DNA from: Camellia lanceoleosa | Lineage: Eukaryota; Streptophyta; Magnoliopsida; Ericales; Theaceae | Assembly (NCBI GenBank): GCA_025200525.1 | Contig: CM045770.1 | Location: 119,885,429-119,949,428, forward strand | DNA length: 64,000 bases | Direction: 5' to 3' | Shown here: piece after piece, positions 1-9,487 of the stretch | How the letters are laid out: each line of letters opens with the position of its first letter | Numbering within the stretch: position 1 is the first letter of the stretch | The notes under the pieces: generated by a model | The model's input: the letters and a program-made list of their open reading frames with translations, nothing else | Database searches by the model: none | What the model was told of the DNA's origin: nothing | Program-made: the position numbers and the translations under genes

Positions 1-248
1 TTTCAGACATCTAATCCCATGAAAAAAACAAACACGGGATAAACATCCAATCCAACTAAATAGTCCGGGGGATTCATAGTCCTCCAGATTTAAGTCCGAT
101 AAATTTTTATTTCTTATCCAATCCATTCAATCAAACACACCCAAGTCTACTAGGACGTTAATATCAAGTTTGTTTTCAAAGTGGGGCTTAGACTTTATAG
201 TCCTTGAAATTAACATGGGTGAATTTCAAAACTAGTGGGAGAATTAGC
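1..248. other. Non-genic start of window, probable MITE remnant
   Basis: No coding sequence is visible. The first 150 bases end in CAAACACACCC, which looks like the closing inverted repeat of a small DNA transposon whose other end lies outside the window. This is inference from the terminal motif only. Confidence 0.3.
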
Positions 249-251
249 TTA

Positions 252-791
252 GAGCATCTTCAACGCTTACTCAAAATTTTCACTAAATTTGAGTCAAAAA
301 GTATCAATTTCATCAAATTTGATAACAGATGCTCCAACGATTCACTAAATTCTCAAGTTTGTCCCGGGACAACCGGGTGGTCGACTGGTCGGTCGACCGG
401 TTTGCCCAAATATTTTTTTTTTTTTTAATTTTTTGAACTTTTTTTTTTGAACTTTTTGAACTTTTTTCCGGATCAACCGGTGGGTCGACCGGTTAGGCAA
501 AAATTTTTTTTTTTTTTTTGAATTTCTGAATTTTTTTCCTTAATTGTCTGAACCTTTTGCCGGTTGACCGGGTGGGCAACCTGTTGGTCGACCCGGGTCC
601 CCCTCCAACGGTCCGCAACAGTGTCCGCTACAGTGTTTTGATGAATTCATTACTTCCTCCGCGATCTGATGAAATTTTTGATGAAAACTCAATTTGATAT
701 CAGATTTGGTGCACCGTTGGAGCCATGAACAGTGTCATTTTCATCAAAATTCAAATTTGATATCAGATTTGGTATAGCGTTGGAGATGGTC
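252..791. mobile_element. PIF/Harbinger-like non-autonomous element, 540 bp
   Basis: The ends are inverted repeats: GAGCATCTTCAACGCT on the left, and GACCATCTCCAACGCT when the right end is read in reverse complement. Both sides are flanked by TTA (249-251 and 792-794), the 3-bp target duplication typical of PIF/Harbinger elements. No transposase is encoded. The interior has two GC-rich clusters of CGACCGG-type motifs (about 365-400 and 470-500, with a further one near 560-600) separated by poly-T runs, and repeated TTTGATATCAGATTTGGT words near the right end. The element at 43234-43598 shares the terminal GAGCATCT motif and TTA duplication. Confidence 0.75.
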
Positions 792-794
792 TTA

Positions 795-1032
795 GAAAAT
801 GGCCATTTACCCATGTTGTGTGTTTTGTGTACGTGTGTGTTTTTTCTATTTTTTATTTTATCACGTCATTTTTTCTTTTATATATAAAAAAATATTAAAA
901 TAATATAATGCAAATATATATATATATATATTTGTAAAATATAATTTTAATATTAAAATATATCAAAAATATTAAAGGATATTTATGGTATTTCATATAG
1001 TTAATCCACTCACTAACATATATCACAAAAAA
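795..1032. other. AT-rich spacer with (TA)n
   Basis: Low-complexity AT-rich sequence with a (TA)n run near 913-932. No gene or clear element ends seen. Confidence 0.5.
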
Positions 1033-1256
1033 GGAGTTTTCTTAGGTGTGCAACCCACAAAAGGTGTAAGTGGGTTGCACACCATGTGCCACTTACACAA
1101 AAGGTGTAAGTGTAAGGTGTAAGTGTAAGGTGTAAGGTGTAAGTGAGTTGCACACCATGTGCCACTTACACAAAAGGTGTAAGGTGTAAGGTATAAAAGG
1201 TGTAAGTATAAGGTGTAAGTGTAAAGAATAAGGTGTAAGGTGTAAGTTGCACACCA
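1033..1256. repeat. GTGTAAG minisatellite element, copy 1
   Basis: The core is built from variants of AGGTGTAAGTGTAAGGTGTAAG. It is bounded by inverted GGTGTGCAAC (about 1045) and GTTGCACACC (ending about 1255), and an internal GTTGCACACCATGTGCC block occurs twice. The same element occurs in the opposite orientation at 45848-46077. The similarity includes the outer side of one end (TTTCTTAGGTGTGCAACCC), so this is a dispersed element rather than a local slippage product. Open frames here, rich in Thr, Leu and Tyr, are shadows of the repeat. Confidence 0.6.
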
Positions 1257-1808
1257 TAACCAAACCCCACAAAAAAACACAATTTTGTTCTTACTTCCCT
1301 CACTAACAATCCACACACTAATAATTCTCTCACTAATAATCTATACACTAATTATCTTATTTAATCTAACTCCGAAAACAAAGAATCCTTAACTCACTAC
1401 TAATCCCACAGTGAGAGGCCTATCATCATATGGTGTTTGGGATTATGAGTCCATTGCCATAATTTGAAAACGAACATGAAATTAGCAAACCCAACACACT
1501 AACAAACCCAGTCCCAAATCTGAAAACAGACAGGACCTAGAGTCACTATTTTATTAATAAAAAAATGATTTTTTTAATTTAAAAATTAATGTAAAAATAA
1601 TAACAAATATATATAAAGGTAAAGAAAACGATATTTCATATCCCCATAAGAGAAAAATATTTAAAAAATTTATGCTGAAAAATAATAAAATTAAGGGTGT
1701 ATTACAAACTTTTCTTGATATTTAGAGAAAACACAATAAGTCTCATAATTTTAGTTCATATAACAATTAATTATATTTTTATCAGTAATTCCTTAGTCAT
1801 ATAGATAA
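1257..1808. other. AT-rich spacer, transposon debris
   Basis: Contains short CACTAAT-type repeats (about 1300-1350) and a fragment starting GGTGTTTGGGATTATGAG (about 1434) that resembles a MITE end. No coding region is supported. Confidence 0.4.
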
Positions 1809-2000
1809 AAAATGATAAGATAAATTACAAATACATTACTGAGATTTGCTTAAAATACAGAATTTTTCGTATTGTTTGAAAAATTACAATCTTTCCATTT
1901 CATAAATTAATTGAAAAATAAAATTTCTCACTATTTTCCTATATAATAATAAAATTATATGAATTATTAATTAAAAATTATTAATTGAATTGATAATCTA

Positions 2001-2417
2001 TCTATATATTAAGGAAAAGGGTCTTTTAAAACCCAAGGCTTGTAGAAGCTCCAACATGTCAATCCTAATTTCCTGATTTTTTAATATTTTTTTAAAAAAA
2101 AATTGACTTGGTGATTGGTGATTGGTTCAAAGATTGTAATAATTACACTATTGATTACAATAAACACTTAATTTATAATAATTACACTTATTAAATGAAT
2201 AACGCAATAAATGAAATCCTAATTTCCTTACTTTTTGCATCCCCAAGAGACCCATGTAATTATTGTGTAAATGCCTCTTAAATAAATAAATAAACACTTA
2301 TTAAATTCTTTAAAACTCCTCGGTCAAACCCCATGTATTTAATTTATATATTAAAAAAAATGAAAACAAATATAAATATCTATAATTATCCCGTGCATAG
2401 CACGGGTGATAGGCTAG
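2001..2417 (+). mobile_element. Non-autonomous Helitron H1
   Basis: Starts TCTATATATTAAGGAAAAGG directly after an A (2000) and ends CTAG (2414-2417) directly before a T (2418), the A-to-T insertion site and TC...CTRR ends of Helitrons. Just inside the 3' end is a hairpin, CCCGTGC-ATA-GCACGGG (2390-2406). The interior has no Rep/helicase coding sequence. It lies inside the Mutator-like MITE at 1818-3175 and immediately upstream of a sister Helitron. Confidence 0.85.
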
Positions 2418-2418
2418 T

Positions 2419-3054
2419 ACTATATATTAAGCAAAAGGGAGTTTTTAAACCCAAGTCTTGTGGGAGCTCCAATCTCCCAATCTAAATTTTTTGATTTTTT
2501 GATTTAAAAAAAAAAATCTTAGCATTTATTAACTTCTCCCAACTCCCAAGTCTTACCCTCATAATAACACTTTAATGCATTAAGAACAAGTATAAAAAAA
2601 ATTCTTTGAAATCTAACACATATGAATTCCTTGAAAAATCCCAACACATATGATTATTATCCCTCATAATAACACTTTAATGCATTAAGAACAAGTATAA
2701 AAAAAATTCTTTGAAATCCAACACATATGAATTCCTTGAAAAGTCCCAATACATATGATTATTATTCATCATAATAACACTTTAATGTATTAAGAACAAG
2801 CATAAAAAAAATTTCTTGAAAAGTCTAACACATATGATTATTCTCAAAATATTAAACTTTAATATAATATAATTAAAAAAAAACATTTAATTCCTTGAAA
2901 AGTCCAACACATATGATTATTATCAAAATATTAAACTTTAATATAATATAAAAAAAGAAAAAAAGAAGACATTAAAAAAAATATTTAAAAATCACAATTT
3001 ACATATATAGATAATTGTAAACACAATCCGTGCATAGAACGGGTGATATACTAG
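2419..3054 (+). mobile_element. Non-autonomous Helitron H2, same family as H1
   Basis: The 5' end, ACTATATATTAAGCAAAAGG, matches H1 except for the first base and a few substitutions, and the following 70 bases are clearly related. The 3' end carries a decayed hairpin (CCGTGCATAGAACGG, near 3028-3042) and CTAG (3051-3054) before a T. It sits head-to-tail directly after H1. The exact first base is uncertain because the canonical TC is mutated. The interior holds a 105-bp tandem repeat. Confidence 0.75.
2556..2855. repeat. Three tandem copies of a 105-bp unit inside Helitron H2
   Basis: The word ATAATAACACTTTAATG recurs at 2561, 2666 and 2771, giving a period of 105 bp. The third copy is shortened, and a diverged fourth partial copy follows to about 2945. 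Confidence 0.75.
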
Positions 3055-3184
3055 TTATTAATAAAAGGGATTGTCTTATGAAATTAGAAAGTTGAAGGAC
3101 GGGATATATTTTCAAAACAACAAAGAGCAATTTATATTTAAAATAAATTTTAAGAGGTATATTTATAATTTATCTAAAATGATT

Positions 3185-3680
3185 TATTATCTTATTTACA
3201 CTGAAACATATAATGTTTTCTTATTTATCATTTGTTTTCATTCCATGTCTATTATAGTTTCGATTATGTCAAAACTATAGAATTTGTTATATTTACTTCT
3301 AACTTCAAAAGGTTAGCCTAATTTATTCTAAAATTTATAATTAAAATGTGTATTAAACAAATAGAGTAACTTTTTAAGCATTGCTGCCATGATAACAAGG
3401 GAGCTAAATGCTACGAAAAGTAGTGTGACAGAGCTGAAGGCGCTGTGGGCGTGCTTTGGAGGCTGACAAAAGAGAGATTATTTTCTTAATTTTGAAACGT
3501 TGTCATGTTGTGTTTTTAAAATGAGCAAGTCTAGGGACCAGATTTACTCACTTACAAAAAAAATTTTTTATGAAGATGACTGCGTGGTGAAAATTAATTT
3601 ATGAATAATTTTTGGATTGATAAGGATGGGTTTATAGTATTACTCTTCTAAAATTTATATAGAAGTGTAGCATCTCATAA
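3185..3680. other. AT-rich spacer
   Basis: No gene supported. The short open frame near the left edge is part of the MITE end and has no recognisable domain. Confidence 0.4.
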
Positions 3681-3689
3681 TTTTAACTA

Positions 3690-3999
3690 GGTAAATTATA
3701 AATATATTTCTTAATATTTATTTAAAATACAAATACTACTTTGTCATAATTTTTTATTTAATAAAATTAACTAAAATTTTTTTTAATTATTCTCCTATAC
3801 AATAATAAAATTACTTGAATTATTAATTAAAATAAATTTTTGACATCATTAAAAATTATTAATTGATTTGATGATTTATTAATAAAAGTGATTATTTGTT
3901 ATAAAATTAGAAATTTCAAAAGATATAATATAATTTCTAGAATTACATAGAACAATTTATATTTTAAACATACCTCAAGAATGTATTTATAATTTAACA
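3690..3999. mobile_element. Mutator-like MITE copy 2, intact, 310 bp
   Basis: The element is flanked by a perfect 9-bp duplication TTTTAACTA (3681-3689 and 4000-4008). Its ends GGTAAATTATAAATATA and, reversed, TGTTAAATTATAAATACA form the inverted repeats. It is the uninterrupted reference for the copy at 1818-3175, and a third copy lies in reverse orientation at about 16668-16972. It has no coding capacity. Confidence 0.8.
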
Positions 4000-4008
4000 T
4001 TTTAACTA

Positions 4009-4777
4009 ATAAAAATTAAGTGTACACACATAAAACACAAGATGAGCACAAATGTAGCATAACTTATATCTGGAATCCACCTCCTATGAGATATTTGTCA
4101 CGTATTCTTTAGTTGCATTTGTACACCTAATTGAAGATACCTAATTGAAGATCAAATTACGGTACTATCTATCTACCTATCTATCTATCTACTATTGGGT
4201 TGCGTTACATCTTTTAATTTTTGATCTCCTAATCTCTTTAAATTTCAAACCAAGGCAAAAAAAAAAAAAAAAAAAAAGAGCCCAAAACGACGTCGTTTTG
4301 GGCATTAGGGGGATTAGGGGGCTTTTTTAAGAGGACAAATCATTTTCCATCTACTATTATTATAAAAGTGTAAAAAGTCGGTCATATTTTATACTTTTTT
4401 TTCTTAATTTTATCCCTTCAAATGTATTATTTTTTCTAAAAGTCATAAAAGTCCTATATAAACCAATTATATTTTTATTTTTAAAGTTATCTACTTTCAA
4501 AAATTCTATATAAATATAAACAAACTGTCTCCTTTTATATAAAATAAAATTAAAAAAAAACGTCTTCCTATTTTTTACATTGATGATGATTGAAGAACAA
4601 AAAATAATTACTATTTCTTATTTTTTGTGTCTGCTTTTATACTGATATATATAATATTTTCAATTGTTCGTCATGGATTAAATCACTGTGAATAATTCTG
4701 GTTGAATTTTAAAGTTGTATCCATTCGTTCGAATCTAAACAGAGGAAAGTGCATGCGTTTTTAAAATAAAAATTTGT
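4009..4777. other. Spacer with (TATC)n and a perfect 24-bp palindrome
   Basis: Contains a TATC-type microsatellite (about 4163-4192), poly-A, then a perfect 24-bp palindrome at 4280-4303 whose core is CAAAACGACGTCGTTTTG, followed by two ATTAGGGGG words. The same palindrome and downstream words recur at 17522-17575, so both are copies of one repeat. No gene seen. Confidence 0.55.
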
Positions 4778-5454
4778 CTGTCGGTTCCTTTGTAGAACCA
4801 TACTGTTTACTGATTGATGGCCATCATTACTGTTGGGTCTGTTAAGACCCGGTCCTTTTGGACCTACTGTTTATAGGCTAATGGGTGTACCACATATGAT
4901 TGATTGACTGAAATGCTGAAAGACTGAAATACTGTTTAATGAACTGATTTCATTACTGTAAGGACATTCATTCATAACCTCTTTACGCATTATGTTATTC
5001 ACTGGGCTTTAGCTCACTGTTTATATATATATGTAGGTTCTCAGCAGCCTGCACTGAGCTAGAGCGTGGGTTGGTCCCCGATTTTGTCAAGCCACCTATG
5101 TGCCTCCTTTGTGAGGTTCCGAGTTGCCATGCTATGGCTTGGGGTGTTTTGTGTGCCCCATCGGTCTCCTTACTGTTTTGTACTTTTGTATAGACTGCTC
5201 ATCGTTTCTCTTGACCAAGTTATCGAGGATTAGGTCCTGCATCAATGTTGTAAATGATTGTATAGAGTGTACTGTTTTGAACTGTATGAATGCATAAAAA
5301 TGTTTTTGACATACAGATTTTCACAGCTCAATGGACACTAGTTATTTATTGGACAGATTGGTACTCCGCCAGTATTCTTGTTGAAGGCCTTGATAATCTC
5401 GGATTCTTGGCGATTCTGATGCTAAACCCATAGGGCCGGGTTTGGGTCGTGACA
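4778..5454 (+). repeat. 5' LTR, truncated at its left side
   Basis: Matches the last quarter of the LTR at 9488-11952, from CTGTCGGTTCCTTTG to the terminal TTTGGGTCGTGACA. Sequence left of 4778 is unrelated to the LTR. The missing 1.8 kb includes the canonical TG start, so no target duplication can be checked. Confidence 0.8.
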
Positions 5455-5457
5455 GAG

Positions 5458-5469
5458 TGGTATCAGAGC
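5458..5469 (+). promoter_or_regulatory. Primer-binding site, initiator tRNA-Met type
   Basis: TGGTATCAGAGC lies three bases after the LTR end. It is the classical plant retrotransposon primer-binding site complementary to the 3' end of initiator tRNA-Met, and it fixes the element's orientation as plus. Confidence 0.9.
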
Positions 5470-6639
5470 GATACTTACCACAAGTTATACCGCACACACG
5501 TGTCCAAATGAGCTATAGGATGTCCTAGAAAAGAAGTTAGGGCATTGCATGAGCATGAAAAGTGTGTGTGGTTATAACATGACTGATTATATGCTAATGT
5601 GTTAAACTGTTTAAGTATGCAACTGCGTATGTTTGTAATTGCTACCACTGTCTATGTGAATTGAAACGAAACCTATATGCATACTTAAAGAAGTTAAATG
5701 GAATAACATGTAATGTTAATGTTAATACTGACTGATAACTGGGAAATCAATGTGAAAGAAAATGAACGTGTGAAAGCAAAGAGTCATGTGACCGTACCCG
5801 AACTGAAATGAAAGTATACACACGTCTGATATGGAATAAAATGGAAATAAGTGAGAACTTCCCTGTGTTGATCAAAGATATATGTGGGAACCTAAATTGT
5901 GGAATGTTAAACCGTAGAGTCTCATGCCTTTGTTGAATGACCTTGAAAGTCCGATTGGAATCACGTTGGCCAGCGTTGCTTCGAGTCGGAAATTCTTGGT
6001 AAAAATTCTTGGGAAATGAATAGGTTAACTGAGAATCTGAAATAATAACAACAACAAGGGCGAGGATTGTGAACGAAACTGAAATTTCTAATATGAGGAT
6101 TAATAGGCTAGAATGAATGATTGAGGCCTTAATCGAAAATCTGAGAGAATAAAGGCAGACATACGTGCCTGAACCAACTGAATATGAACTGATGACACTA
6201 ATACTGAAACCCAAATAAACTGAAACCACCGGAATTTCTGGGAAGTAATGAACCACTAAAAACTGAGACTTGGGTTTAGAAATTGAGAAAATATGTGAAG
6301 TTCTCTTCAAAAAAAAAAAAAAAAAAATGCTTTCCCCAATACATCTGAAATAGGAAAGTATCCGAGTTTGAACAACTTGAGTAAAGTGATAGGACTGTGC
6401 TCGAATATGAGGTAAAATTTACCCAGCCAATCTGATAGGCAACCCACATGATAGACACTGACTGGAAATGAACTGGAGGTGGGAGTGACCTAGATGTGTT
6501 TGACATCGTCAACTGAAATTAGAAAGAATGAAACAGTAGTAACAGAAAGTGGAAACGACCGGTAAATCGATGACCTCCGTGAATGGAAAATCTCGACAAT
6601 AGCTTTGACCAATGAAGGTCAAAGAAGTAATGTGAACAA

Positions 6640-6790
6640 CGATATACCTATCTGTATCGTATGTGGGAAATACCAATGGGGCGTTGCCACCGCCTATCTG
6701 AAACTTATTTTGGACATGGACAGAAAGGACACTCGCCTAAATCTTGCCCACGAACCCGACCGAACGACAATGAGTCTAAATCTGGATCTT
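6640..6790 (+). pseudogene. Remnant of gypsy gag zinc-knuckle region
   Basis: From 6653 one frame reads C-I-V-C-G-K-Y-Q-W-G. After a frame change near 6685 it continues C-H-R-L-S-E-T-Y-F-G-H-G-Q-K-G-H-S-P-K-S-C-P. This follows the double knuckle of plant gypsy gag proteins (CxxCGxxHxGxC, then CFxCGxxGHxxxxC). The second knuckle has Tyr and His where the first two Cys should be, so it could not bind zinc in the usual way. It lies 1.2 kb after the primer-binding site, as expected for gag. The family assignment rests on pattern recognition. Confidence 0.6.
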
Positions 6791-8019
6791 AGTTCCAGAG
6801 AATGCTTGGAACACCGAAATGACTGACGTAGGTATTACCTTAAATAGATGAGATTGCTTATACGAACGTTTGTGTGGGAATTGTATATTCCGCAAATTGG
6901 TATAGACTGTGAACGCATTGACTGAACCGATTGAATTACTGGACTTATGAACCATACACTATGAAAACTGTTAGGGCTTGTGAACAGCGAGAACTTGCTG
7001 AGTTAGGCCTTTGTATCGTAACGCAATAACTGAATGTGAACTGTCAGATGTGACCTGTCAGATGTGACCTTTTGAACTGTACTAGAACTGTTGAACGTGG
7101 GAATACCTCATGATTGACTGTAATTCGAGAAATTTCCACAACTGTAATTTGTACTGAACTGTTATCTACTGACGGACCCTTGAACTCGAATTATACACGC
7201 AAATAAGCTTTGTGTGAGATCATAGAATCGCGAACCCATATTGGTTTGTAAAGATGAACTTCTGCAGAATGTCTACCTGAAAACCGATTTTGAACTCACA
7301 CCGTATATATGAAAACTAATTTTGAACTCACACCGTATATGTGTTCCCATGCTAGTAATACTGTTAAGACTGAAGGGAATGAACTGTGGATAATGAATCT
7401 TTTGAAATCTACCGTTGATGCGGACTATATGTGCGACACCATAAAACCTTATGTTAACATTTACCTGTGCTATGGAAACTGGTTAGACTTATGTATATAT
7501 CTACTTACCTTCCCAAGGATATTAGATTGAATAGACGTATGACTGGTTACCTTAACTATCGAATCTGGAGAAACCGTTTTGTATTGTACATCGAACTTGT
7601 GAATTCATATTGAAACTGTTAGTAGGCTCCGAACATGCACATATATGATTGTACCTTTGCTCGGAATGACTGATAAATTTGTTTGGTAAGTTAACCGTTG
7701 GGGCTATGACTCTGTAACTACATGATTGAATAGAGACCCCAACTGATGAACTCCTGACTGGAATTGTGATTGTGGAAAAATTGACGTGACTGTTTGAGTA
7801 AACCTGCGAGTCTATGCTTTAGTGACTGTATGACCGATCTGAAACCCTCATAGGGCAACTCACTATTGTGTGTCACCGAGAACCTTGGGTGATGTATTAC
7901 TGTGTACATAACCTTTATGGAAGATTTATTGGGAAATTGCTATATTGACTGTAATGCTTACCTCCCGATATGACTAACTGTGTGCCTGTGCATTTGCCTG
8001 TAAACTTGTTGGGAGGAAC

Positions 8020-8340
8020 ACATTGTATGTGACTGTCTTTGCTCGATATGAATGTAATGGTGGGACTCGATGTAAGTTTGACGATTGATGAACCTGCATT
8101 GTGAAATTATTGACTATGTACCGAAATGACCGGAATATGAACTAATGTGACTGACCTGGAAAGGATAAAAGTGGAACTTTGGTCTGAACTGTTACCTGAC
8201 TTGATAGAACCATGGGTTGAAGAAACCCTTTGTGAAACTGATGGAACTTGTGTCTGATGCTTGTACTTCGAACTTTTACTTAGTATGATTGGGCAGAACT
8301 TGTATCTAATATGACCTGGTCGAATTTTCATCAAATTGAC
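8020..8340 (+). pseudogene. Possible traces of gypsy protease and reverse transcriptase
   Basis: Near 8040 a frame reads LLDMNVMVGLD, reminiscent of the LDMxxxDVILGMDW stretch at the protease end of gypsy polyproteins. Near 8320 another reads FHQIDLR, close to the FSKIDLRSGYHQ start of reverse transcriptase. Frames shift repeatedly and stops are frequent, so this can only be a decayed remnant. Confidence 0.35.
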
Positions 8341-9487
8341 CTGAGGGAACCCTTATTGAGAAAGCTATTATTAGATTGCTTACAATGTAGGAAAAACTGG
8401 GCATGTCATGTGATTAATTATCCGGTATTACCGTATGACGATGAACTTGTTTGACTAGGAAATGATTGTTTTGGTGACTACTGCACTTCAGAACTAATGG
8501 ATCCGTTGACAACAGACTGGTTTTGATCATAGACTCTGACTGTCTGGAAGTATATGTAATCTGTATGACTGTTTTTGTACTGACATGTGCTATGACTGAA
8601 TCTGTGAATACTGGAACTGATGAATAGTAAATGAATACTTACTTCAGAATTCTGCCTACTACTAAGGGAGTAATGTACGATTCGCTTTATCTTCCCGATA
8701 GCTCCCAAAGGAACTGAACTGACTGTGATGGATTACTGAACCAAGAACTGAATTGAACAAAGACTGAATGAAAGACTCGAAATTGAATGAATCGAAACTC
8801 TGTAACTTAACGAGAAAATTACTTATGAAACTGAGACCAGTGCAAATCTATAACCCCGATAAGTACTTGATATAAGTAGTGTGAATACTACTACTGCTAT
8901 CGTACTGTTACTATATTGTCAACCGTCATCATATCGCATCACACCGCATCGACATCGCATTACTATCAGGCAACTATATTCATGTTCTGTGTCATGAAAT
9001 AAATTTTGTTTCTGAAATGTTATATGTTGTATATTGCATGACTGTTCAATCTTTGATAAGTAAATCGTGACTCTTGGTATTATGTAATATATATATTAGC
9101 TGCCCGGTATCGGAAGTTCCTTTATGGAACATATATCCGTCTCGTTATCAGATCGTGTCTCTGTTTCGAGGCCTTTGTATCTATTCTCTTGTATGCACTG
9201 CTTACATCTTGTATCTGCCATCAGATTATACGTCACAGTTCCGCTCTAGTGGTGTTAATGAATACACCGCATATGCTGAATGCAAGAATATGGAAATGAA
9301 CATGTATCCGAATCTGTCATAGACTGAAAACTGAATGTGCATTATTAAGATTGGGAATGGGTCATGAATCCATTTATGAATACGATTATACTCTTGTTAT
9401 AGAGTGAAAGTTACCTTTGTGATAGGCATCATCTTTGTTGTCATATGTTAATTCGAGTTTGGAGGACCAAACTCTTTATAAGAGAGG

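Larger units (their letters stand above)
1818..3175. mobile_element. Mutator-like MITE copy 1, split by two Helitrons
   Basis: The outer ends are inverted repeats around GATAAATTACAAATAC and, read in reverse, GATAAATTATAAATATA. The flanks are AAAATGATA (1809-1817) and AAAATGATT (3176-3184), an 8-of-9 match to a 9-bp Mutator-type duplication. Removing 2001-3054 leaves about 304 bp that aligns along its length with the uninterrupted copy at 3690-3999. That comparison confirms the insertion history. Confidence 0.75.

Noticed and set aside
1023..1348. Thr/Leu/Tyr-rich 97-aa and 60-aa frames
   Set aside because: They are a direct product of the GTGTAAG minisatellite; the same happens at 45848-46154.
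5747..6310. 187-aa minus-strand frame inside the gypsy element
   Set aside because: It is antisense to the retrotransposon interior and shows no recognisable domain.
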